The notes: generated by a model not told the origin, from the letters alone. 32,244 bases of DNA from Acidobacteriaceae bacterium (GCA_003168355.1 PMSQ01000205.1:240-32483); one strand, 5' to 3'. Shown: positions 25,598 through 32,244, counted from the first letter of the stretch. Numbers and translations are program-made.

Positions 25598-26671
25598 ATG
25601 CCGTCCGCAATCATAAGCCAGCCACGCTCTCTGCGCATCCGAACTGCCGCTCTGGCTCTGTTCGCGCTCATCCTTACTCTCCCCGCGCACTCCCCAGCCC
25701 AGCAACTCGCCCGCCGCCTCATTCTCAAAGACGGCTCCTACCAGGCAATCACGAAGTATGAAGTCAAAGGCGACCGCGTGCGCTACCTCAGCGCCGAGCG
25801 CGACGAATGGGAGGAGATCCCTACAGCGCTCGTGGATTGGCGCGCCACCGAAAAGTTCGAGAAGGACCGCGCCGCTGCACCCTCCATTCCCGAAGCCGCC
25901 CTCATCGACAAGGAAACCGACGCCGACCGCGAAGCCGCCGAGTCTCACCTTCCCCAGGTCGCTCCTGGCCTGCGTCTGCCCGAGCCTACCGGCATGTTTC
26001 TCCTCGATAATTTTCACGGCCAGCCTCAGCTAGTCGAGGTCGAACAGACCGAAGGTGACGTCAATCGCAACGCCCGAGGCAACATCCTTCGCGGAGCCCT
26101 TAATCCCATCGCCAGCGCGAAGCAAACCATTGAACTCGATGGTGAACACGCCGCCGTGTATGCCCACGTGGCCGTGCCTTCCATCTACATCAATCTCGCG
26201 GACTCTTCATCCGGTGCGGCTGGCAAACCACCCAACCCGGCCGGCGATAATACCGCCTCCTCGCCACGCCCTGAACAACCACAACAGCCGCAGCAGCCAC
26301 AGCAAGCGAGTGTTCCTTTTGACCGCTTTTGGATCGTCCACGTGAAGGTAAAAAGCGGCAAGCGCATTGTCGGCGACATCAAGCGCGCCCCGACCGGCAA
26401 GACCAGCCAGGAACAAAATGCCGTGAAAACCACCATCGACCGGGTTGGTAGCGGCTGGCTCAAGCTAACCCCCACCGAGGACCTCGCGCCCGGTGAGTAC
26501 GCCATCGTCGAGACAAAGGAGAGCGAAGGCATGAACCTCTACGTCTGGCCGTTCGCCGTAAATCCCAACGCCCCCGCCAACTCCAATCCATGGAAGCCCG
26601 ATGTGAAGGATGATGCAAAGGATAAAGGTAAGGACGCCGCCCAACCGCAGAAGCCGAAGGAGAATTTGTAA
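25598..26671 (+). CDS. Exported protein of unknown function
   Basis: The 357-aa protein has a Sec-type signal peptide at about 1-35 (RIRTAALALFALILTLPAHS, then PAQQ). The mature part begins LILKDGSYQAITKYEVKGDR, VRYLSAERDEWEEIPTALVDW, a beta-rich segment seen in many acidobacterial exported proteins. A Pro/Gln run (PQQPQQPQQPQQ) at about 227-240 separates this from a second beta domain (FWIVHVKVKSGKRIVGDIKR, LTPTEDLAPGEYAIVETKES) and a Lys/Asp-rich tail. There is no catalytic motif. It is divergent from lpxD and convergent with the diguanylate cyclase gene. A periplasmic structural or binding role is a guess only. Confidence 0.75.
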   Translation: MPSAIISQPRSLRIRTAALALFALILTLPAHSPAQQLARRLILKDGSYQAITKYEVKGDRVRYLSAERDEWEEIPTALVDWRATEKFEKDRAAAPSIPEAALIDKETDADREAAESHLPQVAPGLRLPEPTGMFLLDNFHGQPQLVEVEQTEGDVNRNARGNILRGALNPIASAKQTIELDGEHAAVYAHVAVPSIYINLADSSSGAAGKPPNPAGDNTASSPRPEQPQQPQQPQQASVPFDRFWIVHVKVKSGKRIVGDIKRAPTGKTSQEQNAVKTTIDRVGSGWLKLTPTEDLAPGEYAIVETKESEGMNLYVWPFAVNPNAPANSNPWKPDVKDDAKDKGKDAAQPQKPKENL

Positions 26672-26686
26672 TTGTGTAATCAGGTA

Positions 26687-26760
26687 ATTTGGTGATTTAA
26701 GAAAAAACTGAATAACAGGCAACACGCGAGGGTTGGATTTTGGTTTTTAAATCACCAAAT
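26687..26760. repeat. 14-bp perfect inverted repeat between convergent genes
   Basis: ATTTGGTGATTTAA (26687-26700) and TTAAATCACCAAAT (26747-26760) are exact reverse complements with a 46-nt loop, in the spacer where two genes converge. It is preceded by AATTGTGTAATC and followed by CCGATCAC..AATCGCC words that recur at 30453-30525. It could act as a bidirectional terminator or be a dispersed element. Confidence 0.65.
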
Positions 26761-26785
26761 GATCCGATCACTCAATCGCCAAATT

Positions 26786-27838
26786 TCACTTCATCACTCC
26801 CCGCTGTGCAATTCCAATATTGTCGCGAGTGGTGTTCTTCACCACATACATCATCTCGTCGGCCTGCCGGATGATCTCGTGCGCATCGCGGGCATCGTGC
26901 GGATAAGTCGCCAGGCCGATGGATGCGCGCACATTCAAATTCAAACTCTCGTCGCGGCAAAAGCAGCTGGCACGCAGCGCATCCCGCAGCCTCTTCGCCA
27001 CCACTAGAGCTTGGTCTTTCCCGGTCTGCGGCAGCAGCACCACGAATTCGTCCCCGCCGTAGCGAAACGCAAAGTCGATCAACCGCAGCTGCGCCTTCAC
27101 CAGGTACCCGATTTCCGACAGCAACTTGCTGCCAATCAAATGTCCGTGCGTGTCGTTGACCTGTTTGAAATGGTCAAGGTCAATGAACAGAACGCTGAAC
27201 TCATACCCAAACCGCGACGAGCGGTATACCTCCGTCTCCAGCGTCTTATAGAGATGCCGCGCATTATAGAGTCCGGTGCAGTCGTCGGTGATCGTCAGTT
27301 CCTGGATCTTTTCCACCCAGCGCGCATTCTCGATGGCAATGGCGGCATAATCGCACAGCGCCTGCAGAAAGAAAACTTCCTGCTCGCTGAATTGCGAGAT
27401 GTCAGCGTTTACCAACTGGATCACGCCCAGCACCCGGAGTCTCGAACGAAGCGGCACGCAAATAACGGACCGCGTCTCGCACTGCGTCGCTTCGTCGATG
27501 CGCTTGGCAAAGCGCGGATCGCTTTCCACATCCGGCAAAATCACCTGCTCGCCATGTTTCGCCACCCATCCCGCAATGCCTTCACCAACCTTCAGTCGAA
27601 TATCCCTCAGCGTTTCGGCCGCTGGGCCCACCGCAATGGCAAAGTAGAGTTCATTCTTCTGCTCGTCCACCATCAGCAACGACCAGGTGTCGGGGCGAAA
27701 GTATTCCGCCATCTTTTCCATGATCGTTTGCAGAATTGAGTCGAGGTCCAGCGACGACGTCAGCGCCTTCGCCACGTCGTGAAAGATGCTGAGTTCCTGC
27801 CTCTGGCGGGTTAGTTGAGTGCCGGTGCCCTCAGGCAT
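26786..27838 (-). CDS. GAF-GGDEF diguanylate cyclase
   Basis: The 350-aa enzyme makes cyclic di-GMP. A helical lead (QELSIFHDVAKALTSSLDL) precedes a GAF domain at about 20-170 (KVGEGIAGWVAKHGEQVILPDV, SVICVPLRSRLRVLGVIQLV). The GGDEF domain follows at about 182-345: LTITDDCTGLYNARHL, VLFIDLDHFKQVNDTHGHLIG, the intact active site GGDEF at 261-265, and an inhibitory I-site R252-L-I-D255 exactly five residues before it. The enzyme should therefore be active and feedback-inhibited. ATG at 27838 with AGGG upstream is preferred; the frame extends to 27970 with a repeat-derived Arg-rich peptide. It has no membrane segment, so it is cytoplasmic. Confidence 0.95.
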   Translation of the reverse strand: MPEGTGTQLTRQRQELSIFHDVAKALTSSLDLDSILQTIMEKMAEYFRPDTWSLLMVDEQKNELYFAIAVGPAAETLRDIRLKVGEGIAGWVAKHGEQVILPDVESDPRFAKRIDEATQCETRSVICVPLRSRLRVLGVIQLVNADISQFSEQEVFFLQALCDYAAIAIENARWVEKIQELTITDDCTGLYNARHLYKTLETEVYRSSRFGYEFSVLFIDLDHFKQVNDTHGHLIGSKLLSEIGYLVKAQLRLIDFAFRYGGDEFVVLLPQTGKDQALVVAKRLRDALRASCFCRDESLNLNVRASIGLATYPHDARDAHEIIRQADEMMYVVKNTTRDNIGIAQRGVMK

Positions 27839-28090
27839 GCTTGGTTCCCTGATCTCAGTTCTTCGATCTCCGATGTTGCGCAGGCATCTTCGCCCGCGAC
27901 CCTTTGACCTTGAACCTGAACTCGATCTTCGAATCGAACGAATCCTGGCATGGACGGGTGGCAGTCCCAAAAATTATAAAAGCCCCAAGCACCCCGGGCA
28001 ATGAACGTTGGTAACCAGAACCCCTAAAGCCAATGGGGTGTTCTCCTTCCAGTCCCCGCAACCCTCCATCAGGCTCCGGAAAAACTCCAT

Positions 28091-28168
28091 GTTGCGCTTG
28101 ATTTTGGGATGTTGCACTTGATTTTGGGATGTTCACTCGATTTTGGGATGTTGCACTTGGTTTTGGGT
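28091..28168. repeat. Tandem repeat of a 19-20-nt unit, four copies
   Basis: The unit GTTGCACTTGATTTTGGGAT occurs at 28091, 28111, 28131 (one base shorter) and 28150 (degenerate), head to tail without spacers. The last copy runs into the 71-nt palindromic repeat. Confidence 0.85.
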
Positions 28169-28231
28169 GGCGCAGCGCTTCAGCGCTGCGATAACTGTCC
28201 TGCTTCCAACAGCGGCTTTAGCCACTGAGGT
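28161..28231 (+). repeat. 71-nt dispersed palindromic repeat, copy 1
   Basis: It begins TTTTGGGTGGCGCAG and ends GGCTTTAGCCACTGAGGT. CGCAGCGC-TTCA-GCGCTGCG is a perfect 8-bp stem. It matches 31667-31737 at both ends and in the hairpin; the middle 20 or so nt differ. Confidence 0.8.
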
Positions 28232-28304
28232 GAGGCGGTGACGCAGGAAATACTTTTCCCGCAGACTGTTCAGCCACCGAGGCGGCCCCAACCGCCCACC
28301 CTGG

Positions 28305-28766
28305 TTGACCTTGGGCGTACTCTTAAGTAGGCCCCCGTCTGCCAGACTCGCACCCACGCTCCCGACCCTCCTCGCCCTGACCCTGTTTTCCATGACCGCC
28401 TTCGCTGCCTCGCCTCAAAACCAGAGAGCGGACCCCAAAGCAGACCCGAAAACCATTCCGGTCGTCGACGGAGGGATCGGCTCTTGCTCCGCCGAATTCA
28501 CGGTCACCGATGCTGCCGGAACTCCGGTCTACGCCGCCGACATCCGCGTCCACATCGCCTACCGGTTCATGAACCTCCACAAGCTCGATCTCGAGGTCGG
28601 AACCAATGCCGATGGCAAAGCCCGCTTCGTAGGCTTACCCGAGAATCCCAAGCAAGGACTCTTCTTCCGCTCCTCCGAAGGTGGCCGCGAAGCCTCGGCC
28701 TTCGACGATCCGGCCAAGACCTGCAAAACCGAATTCACCCTCGTGCTGCGGAAAAAACTCGAATAA
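28305..28766 (+). CDS. Small exported protein, carboxypeptidase-regulatory-like fold
   Basis: In this 153-aa protein, LAPTLPTLLALTLFSMTAFA followed by ASPQ is a good signal peptide with an AxA cleavage site near residue 34. The mature domain (CSAEFTVTDAAGTPVYAADI, RVHIAYRFMNLHKLDLEVGT, NADGKARFVGLPE) has the pattern of carboxypeptidase regulatory/transthyretin-like beta sandwiches, with two Cys that may pair. These domains usually bind or present other domains, and no enzyme activity is implied. The only starts giving a signal peptide are TTG at 28305 or 28311, neither with a clear ribosome binding site, so the exact start is unsure. Confidence 0.7.
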   Translation: MTLGVLLSRPPSARLAPTLPTLLALTLFSMTAFAASPQNQRADPKADPKTIPVVDGGIGSCSAEFTVTDAAGTPVYAADIRVHIAYRFMNLHKLDLEVGTNADGKARFVGLPENPKQGLFFRSSEGGREASAFDDPAKTCKTEFTLVLRKKLE

Positions 28767-28936
28767 CCGCCCAGCTCTCTCTTTTCGGCAACGCCTCCCC
28801 GGCAGGTCATCCAAGAACTCGGGAATGCGGGCAGTAACGCGAAGGAACGGTGTTTCAGCGCCTGCGCTGAGCCAAGCCGAACGGGCCGCGTAAAGCGTCT
28901 TCATCGACGGTCGCCGCCTTTTGGCAGCAGGCTAGC

Positions 28937-29323
28937 CTATTTCATTAGCGTGCCCGAGTAACCGCGGATTAGCCACTCGCCGTTGCGCTTCACCCAGACC
29001 TCTCCCACGGCCATCTGAAACTCAACGTTGTCGCCGGGGGTTTTGACGTCGGCGAAGTAGGTGACGAGGGCCGTATCCGCTCCAACCGGCACGACGCGAA
29101 ACTGGCACAGTTTGTACCCCGTAATAGGCTGCTCCTTCATCTGCTGTGCCGTGGGTTTTCCTATGTGGCGGGAGCCATCGGGCCAGAAAGAAGTGAAGTC
29201 ATCGGCTATGATCGCATTATTGGATGCTGCATCCTGGTTCTTCCAGCCGTCCCACTGGGCGATGAGCCGTGCCGAGATCGCTTCAATCAATTCCGGTATC
29301 GAAACATTGTGCGCCGTCTCCAT
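28937..29323 (-). CDS. SnoaL/DUF4440-like NTF2-fold protein
   Basis: The 128-aa protein is of NTF2-like cone fold. It starts with a helix (LIEAISARLIAQWDGWKNQDA), then NAIIADDFTSFWPDGSRHIG, and ends with strands LVTYFADVK and GEVWVKRNGEWLIRGYSGTL, the ...W....G.W.i..... ending of DUF4440/SnoaL-like proteins. Members are small hydrolases, isomerases or uncharacterised ligand binders; no specific reaction can be assigned. AAGGAG lies 7 nt before the ATG. It is 52 nt downstream of the VOC gene on the same strand, so the two may form a small operon. Confidence 0.82.
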   Translation of the reverse strand: METAHNVSIPELIEAISARLIAQWDGWKNQDAASNNAIIADDFTSFWPDGSRHIGKPTAQQMKEQPITGYKLCQFRVVPVGADTALVTYFADVKTPGDNVEFQMAVGEVWVKRNGEWLIRGYSGTLMK

Positions 29324-29375
29324 GTCTGCTCCTTTCGCTCGCAGTTTCTGGGCAGCTTAACTCATTATGCAATTC

Positions 29376-29777
29376 TCAATCAGTCCTCACGGGATGCTGA
29401 AAGCACAGTCCATATCCATCAGGATCGCTCATGCTCAACTGCTTCATCCCATAATCTCGCACTACCGGCTTCTTGACCGCCACGCCCTTCGACCGCAGAT
29501 ATTCATAGGCCTCGTCCAATTCGAGGCAGTCGAAATACAGGGTCGTATCGCCATGTCCCGCCCACCGCGCCGCATCAGGCTCTGCGGGACGCTCGTGCGC
29601 TTCATAGCAAGTATTCAGCATCAACGATGCTTTGCCCATTCGCAACAGGGCCCAATCGAAGTGGTCTCCAGACCGCGATTGCTGGACCACTTCAAAGCCA
29701 ATAATGTCCCGATAGAAAGCCACCGAGGCGGGCATGTCAAACACAGAGATAAGCGGAGTAAGACCTGAGACCTTCAT
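29376..29777 (-). CDS. VOC-family (glyoxalase/bleomycin-resistance fold) protein
   Basis: The 133-aa single VOC protein shows the paired beta-alpha-beta-beta-beta modules: LTPLISVFDMPASVAFYRDI, then DWALLRMGKASLMLNTCYEA in the first half; TTLYFDCLELDEAYEYLRSK, VVRDYGMKQLSMSDPDGYGL in the second. The closing SDPDGYGLCF is the usual D-P-D-G/N ending. Metal-binding residues are not complete enough to call glyoxalase I, so a resistance-type binder or lyase is equally possible. It lies upstream of the DUF4440 gene. Confidence 0.88.
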   Translation of the reverse strand: MKVSGLTPLISVFDMPASVAFYRDIIGFEVVQQSRSGDHFDWALLRMGKASLMLNTCYEAHERPAEPDAARWAGHGDTTLYFDCLELDEAYEYLRSKGVAVKKPVVRDYGMKQLSMSDPDGYGLCFQHPVRTD

Positions 29778-30083
29778 TTGCTGAAGTAATTCTGCGGAGA
29801 AAAATCAAGCCGACCCACTGTGCCGTGTGACGGGCCGAGAATGAACCCGTCGGTAGACGTTGGGAACCCGCCGAGACCCTTTAGGCATCTCCGCATGGCG
29901 GAGCGTCGCACACCGGATCCTAGTTCGAGTCGAGTCCCCGTTCATTCAGCATTGGTTCAAAAATCGGTTACCGTCATCACCAACCCCGCAGGCCGGCTTT
30001 CACCTGTGATGCTAGGAGAACTCCCAGTGGATTAGCAATAGGGGAACTGCAAATAGTTGGCAGACCACTTGCAACCAAAGTAA
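29778..30083. other. Spacer with no recognisable gene
   Basis: About 306 bp between the VOC gene start and the zapA stop. Frames here give no family features. A tRNA-like GTTCGAGTC word near 29933 does not sit in a foldable tRNA. No promoter could be assigned. Confidence 0.45.
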
Positions 30084-30449
30084 TCAGGCACCCGGATTCT
30101 CCTCTTGCAAACCCGGCTTCTCCTCCAACACTTCGTCCAGCGCATCCGCCAACAAATGCGCCCGCTTCTGATAATCGGTCGCTCCGCTCTCCTGCCTCCG
30201 CTTCAACAGGTGATACTCATCGGCAATGTTCAGCGCCGCCAATACCGCCAGCCGCACCGTATCGATCGTATTCGTCGCCTGGGCCACCGCCCGCATCTTC
30301 GAATCCACATACTCCGCCAGCTTCAAAATGTATTCCGGATCCGACCCCCGCAGGTTATACCCTTGATCGAAAATCTCCACCCGGACGCTGCTATTCTGCG
30401 CGTCCTTCAACGTCGAATTCTTGGTAGCCGTAGCCATAACCAAGTCCAT
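30084..30449 (-). CDS. zapA: Cell division protein ZapA
   Basis: ZapA is a cytoplasmic protein that bundles FtsZ filaments and helps Z-ring assembly. The 121-aa protein contains SVRVEIFDQGYNLRGSDPEY followed by ILKLAEYVDSKMRAVAQ and VRLAVLAALNIADEYHLLKR, the standard ZapA globular head and the start of the coiled-coil helix. The C-terminal region is Glu-rich. Two starts are possible, 30449 (MDLVMATATK) and 30437 (MATATK); neither has a clear ribosome binding site. A coiled-coil protein gene lies 79 nt upstream on the same strand. Confidence 0.9.
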   Translation of the reverse strand: MDLVMATATKNSTLKDAQNSSVRVEIFDQGYNLRGSDPEYILKLAEYVDSKMRAVAQATNTIDTVRLAVLAALNIADEYHLLKRRQESGATDYQKRAHLLADALDEVLEEKPGLQEENPGA

Positions 30450-30452
30450 TTA

Positions 30453-30525
30453 GCAATTGTGTAATCTGATTAACTACTGGGTCGAAGCTGGGTTTTCGAT
30501 GGCCAAATCACGCAATCGCCCGATC
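30453..30525. repeat. AATTGTGTAATC ... CAATCGCCCGATCGCC repeat in the zapA spacer
   Basis: The left word AATTGTGTAATC (30454-30465) and right words CCAAATCACGCAATCGCC (30499-30516) match those bordering the inverted repeat at 26671-26780, with a different middle. It is a degenerate second copy of that element, lying between the coiled-coil gene and zapA. Confidence 0.5.
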
Positions 30526-30528
30526 GCC

Positions 30529-30822
30529 CTAGCTCGCCCGCTCCTCCGCAATCGACTCAATCTGCTCCAGCATCTTCTCCACCCGCCCGCGAATCTCTTC
30601 CCGCTCCTTGCGCAACTGCACCGTCTCCCGCCGCAACGTGACCAACTGCTCGTCGCGCTCCTCCAGTTGCTGCCGTACCCGCTGCGCATCGCGCTCCGCC
30701 ACAGCCTGCGCCTGCCGCGCCGCCTTATACCTCTCGATAGTGCGGTAAATTTTCTCTTCCAGCGCCTGAAAATCGTCCGCCGGAACCTGTTCCGTCACCT
30801 GCTCCGCCGCTTCCAAAGCCAT
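30529..30822 (-). CDS. Small coiled-coil protein upstream of zapA, probably division-related
   Basis: This 97-aa, almost wholly helical protein starts MALEAAEQVTEQ and has a long heptad coiled coil (FQALEEKIYRTIERYKAARQ, ERDAQRVRQQLEERDEQLVT, LRRETVQLRKEREEIRGRVE). Size and placement resemble the ZapB-like partner often encoded beside zapA; this is inferred from context, as coiled coils are poor evidence of orthology. ATG at 30822 is preferred. The frame is open upstream to 31071, but that part runs through a palindromic repeat and is not coding. Confidence 0.72.
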   Translation of the reverse strand: MALEAAEQVTEQVPADDFQALEEKIYRTIERYKAARQAQAVAERDAQRVRQQLEERDEQLVTLRRETVQLRKEREEIRGRVEKMLEQIESIAEERAS

Positions 30823-30928
30823 GATTGCACTTTCCCCGAAAGGATTTCTAAACTTCCCCGCAGTATACTCCACCTTGCTGTGAATCAAGCATGGCACGTT
30901 GGTGGGTTGTCTCTCAGTTCGTCGATAC

Positions 30929-30976
30929 TCATGTGGGGACAGCCGCCCTCGGCTGTCCGGTCGAGCGCAGCTCCAC
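30929..30976 (+). repeat. 45-nt dispersed palindromic repeat, copy 2
   Basis: GGACAGCCG pairs with CGGCTGTCC around CCCT. Relative to copy 1 at 9615, one G to A change is matched by C to T on the other arm, so the stem is preserved. The following GGTCGAGC stem has one mismatch. Confidence 0.8.
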
Positions 30977-31050
30977 GCATTTTTCGATGTCGGCAAACTG
31001 AAACCTGCCATCGCTCTCACCAAAAAGAGATTGTCTCCACCAAAATTCGC

Positions 31051-31062
31051 TATAATCCCCGC
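31051..31062 (+). promoter_or_regulatory. Consensus -10 box placing transcription start at the sod start codon
   Basis: TATAAT at 31051-31056 is followed by six bases (CCCCGC) and then the ATG at 31063. With normal spacing, +1 falls on the A of ATG, which predicts a leaderless mRNA. No good -35 lies 17 nt upstream. Confidence 0.55.
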
Positions 31063-31578
31063 ATGAAACATCTCGGATTCCCCCTCATCGCCCTCACCGT
31101 TGTTCTAGCCGTCACCGCGCTTCCTGCCGCCGCCAAAACCAGGGTCGAAATCAAGGACACTCAAGGCATGGCCGTCGGCACCGTCACCGTGTCGCAGCAA
31201 GGACCAGGCGTCAGTCTCAAGCTTCACCTTCATGATCTCCCGCCCGGCCAGCACGCCATCCACTTCCACCAGAATCCCAAGTGCGACGCCCCCGACTTCA
31301 AATCCGCCGGCCCGCATTTCAATCCTGACAGCAAGAAGCACGGGCTGGAAAATCCCGAAGGCCACCACGCCGGCGACATGCAGAACTTCATCATCGACGT
31401 GAAAGGCAAGGCCGATACTACCCTCGAGGATAACGACGTCACCCTCGGCGACGGCGCTCACTCGCTCTTCAGCAACGGCGGCACCGCCATCGTCATCCAC
31501 GCCAAGGCCGACGACATGAAGACCGATCCTTCCGGCAACTCCGGCGACCGCATCGCCTGCGGCGTAATCGCGAAGTAA
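31063..31578 (+). CDS. sodC: Cu/Zn superoxide dismutase, exported
   Basis: The 171-aa protein begins MKHLGFPLIALTVVLAVTAL and PAAA, a Sec signal peptide cleaved near residue 24. The mature enzyme has all metal ligands: Cu by H67 and H69 (AIHFHQNP), bridging H85 (GPHFNP), Zn by H93, H102 and D105, and the last Cu His in AIVIHAKADD. The disulfide pair C74 and the Cys in IACGVI, and the substrate-guiding Arg (GDRIACG), are present. It protects the periplasm from superoxide. The frame is open upstream to 30457, but the signal peptide and -10 position fix the start at 31063. Confidence 0.96.
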   Translation: MKHLGFPLIALTVVLAVTALPAAAKTRVEIKDTQGMAVGTVTVSQQGPGVSLKLHLHDLPPGQHAIHFHQNPKCDAPDFKSAGPHFNPDSKKHGLENPEGHHAGDMQNFIIDVKGKADTTLEDNDVTLGDGAHSLFSNGGTAIVIHAKADDMKTDPSGNSGDRIACGVIAK

Positions 31579-31606
31579 GTAAACTCACGTAGGATGGACC
31601 GTGTGG

Positions 31607-31626
31607 CGCGGGCACTCTTGCCCGCG
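31607..31626. repeat. Perfect 8-bp hairpin downstream of sodC
   Basis: CGCGGGCA-CTCT-TGCCCGCG, followed by TACCTTTGATTTTG. A degenerate relative with the same trailing CCTTTGA word is at 27881-27912. It lies 29 nt after the sodC stop and might help end transcription, though a T-run is lacking. Confidence 0.6.
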
Positions 31627-31666
31627 TACCTTTGATTTTGGTAGCGGCTTAAAGGGTGATACTACG

Positions 31667-31737
31667 TTTTGGGTGGCGCAGGCTTCAGCGCTGCGATGAT
31701 CGTTTCTGATTGATAAAGGGCTTTAGCCCCCTGAGGT
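31667..31737 (+). repeat. 71-nt dispersed palindromic repeat, copy 2
   Basis: It begins TTTTGGGTGGCGCAGG and ends GGGCTTTAGCCCCCTGAGGT, directly abutting the aminotransferase stop. The first hairpin is imperfect here; the second, GGGC-TTTA-GCCC, is better than in the copy at 28161. Confidence 0.8.
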
Positions 31738-32244
31738 TCACTTCGTCACCCGCAACTTCCCCAACTTCTCCGCCGCCGCATCCAGCGTCTCCAACTTCTT
31801 GCAGAACGCGAACCGCACCTGCCGCGCCCCATCCCGCGCCTCACGATAAAAACTCGACCCCGGCACCGCCGCCACTCGAATGTCTTTCACCAAATATTTC
31901 GCGAACTTAACGTCATCCTCAAACCCAAACGCCGAAATATCGGTCATCACGTAATAAGCCCCGCGCGGACGAAAACATCTAAACCCCGCCGCCTCCAGCG
32001 CCGGAATCAGATGATCCCGCCGCACCCGGTATCCTTCCGCCAGCTTCGCATAATATTCCGCCGGCAAACTCAACGCCGCCGCGCCCGCCTCCTGCAGCGG
32101 AGCCGGCGCTCCCACTGTCAAAAAATCGTGCACCTTCCGGATCGCATTCGTAATCTTTTCCGGCCCCACCGCCCATCCCACGCGCCATCCCGTCACGCTG
32201 TACGTCTTCGACATCCCATTGATCGTCACCGTCCGCTCCCGCAT
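31738..32244 (-). CDS. PLP-dependent aminotransferase class I/II, C-terminal part (cut by window end)
   Basis: The visible 168 residues are the second half of a fold-type I aminotransferase. TINGMSKTYSVTGWRVGWAV contains the PLP-binding Lys in the S-K-T/x-Y-x-x-x-G-x-R motif. It is followed by VHDFLTVGAPAPLQEAGAAAL, PRGAYYVMTDIS and VAAVPGSSFY with the substrate-carboxylate Arg region ARQVRFAFCKK. Homologues with this pattern are aspartate/methionine/kynurenine-type aminotransferases; the substrate cannot be told. The 5' part lies outside the window. A palindromic repeat touches the stop codon. Confidence 0.92.
   Translation of the reverse strand: MRERTVTINGMSKTYSVTGWRVGWAVGPEKITNAIRKVHDFLTVGAPAPLQEAGAAALSLPAEYYAKLAEGYRVRRDHLIPALEAAGFRCFRPRGAYYVMTDISAFGFEDDVKFAKYLVKDIRVAAVPGSSFYREARDGARQVRFAFCKKLETLDAAAEKLGKLRVTK

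Larger units (their letters stand above)
27839..28304. other. Repeat-rich 466-bp spacer upstream of the diguanylate cyclase
   Basis: The two flanking genes diverge. The spacer contains, in order, a degenerate CAGGCATCTTCGCCCGC hairpin (27881-27898, related to 31607-31626), a four-copy tandem 20-mer (28091-28168) and a 71-nt palindromic repeat (28161-28231). No gene is visible; peptides read through it are repeat-derived. Confidence 0.6.

Noticed and set aside
27011-27739. Plus-strand frame of 242 codons opposite the diguanylate cyclase
   Set aside because: The true gene on the minus strand has intact GGDEF and I-site motifs.
28091-28168. Possible CRISPR array
   Set aside because: The repeats are contiguous and lack unique spacers; no cas genes are present.
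29925-29955. tRNA-like GTTCGAGTC word
   Set aside because: The flanks cannot form a T-arm plus acceptor stem, and no D or anticodon arm is found.
30457-31062. N-terminal extension of the superoxide dismutase frame
   Set aside because: It runs through repeat DNA and antisense to the coiled-coil gene; the signal peptide starts at 31063.

Overview
The window looks like a chromosomal segment of a soil-type Acidobacteriota (Terriglobia/Koribacter-like) genome. This is inferred from protein style and not from a marker gene. The clues are a Ser/Thr kinase fused to TPR repeats, an outer-membrane lipid A gene (lpxD), a bacterial Ku, moderate-to-high GC, many GTG/TTG starts, and intergenic spacers full of short palindromic dispersed repeats. 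It is mostly housekeeping and signalling DNA. I see no phage, intact insertion sequence, CRISPR array, rRNA or tRNA.

Layout. Positions 1-2986 hold the tail of one CDS and then a transmembrane Ser/Thr kinase with a TPR sensor region. Positions 2987-4059 are a gene-poor kilobase with a decayed phosphoketolase fragment between related hairpin repeats. Next come ispG (isoprenoid synthesis), a YcaQ-type DNA glycosylase, a beta-propeller lipoprotein and Ku. At 9.9-10.8 kb a PadR repressor and a coupled membrane protein sit behind a strong promoter overlapped by inverted-repeat operators. Then come a small unknown protein, a DinB/YfiT-like protein, a YdcF-like protein overlapping tsaC, a divergent SpoU RNA methyltransferase, rarA and a GAF-SpoIIE phosphatase. 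On the minus strand follow a CPBP membrane protease and a CoA-binding protein, with a second, degraded copy of the latter's 3' end on the far side of the protease.

The core of the window is a tight minus-strand operon at 25391-19015: lpxD, a MobB-like P-loop protein, lnt, prfB, a SpoT-type HD hydrolase and a 422-aa protein of unknown function. Neighbours overlap or lie within about 30 nt of each other. prfB carries the classical programmed +1 frameshift (CTT TGA C), so its real start is at 22036, where it overlaps the lnt stop.

The right part has a secreted unknown protein, a GAF-GGDEF diguanylate cyclase, a small exported protein, a DUF4440-like and a VOC protein, a zapA/coiled-coil division pair, an exported Cu/Zn superoxide dismutase that is probably leaderless, and the 3' part of a PLP aminotransferase cut by the window edge.

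The most unusual material is intergenic. Several families of short palindromic repeats each occur at least twice. One 45-nt family shows a compensatory base-pair change between its two copies. Other points of interest are the PadR operator architecture, two gene relics and a repeat that has become the C-terminus of the P-loop protein. I did not find a clearly new multi-gene defence or metabolic system.
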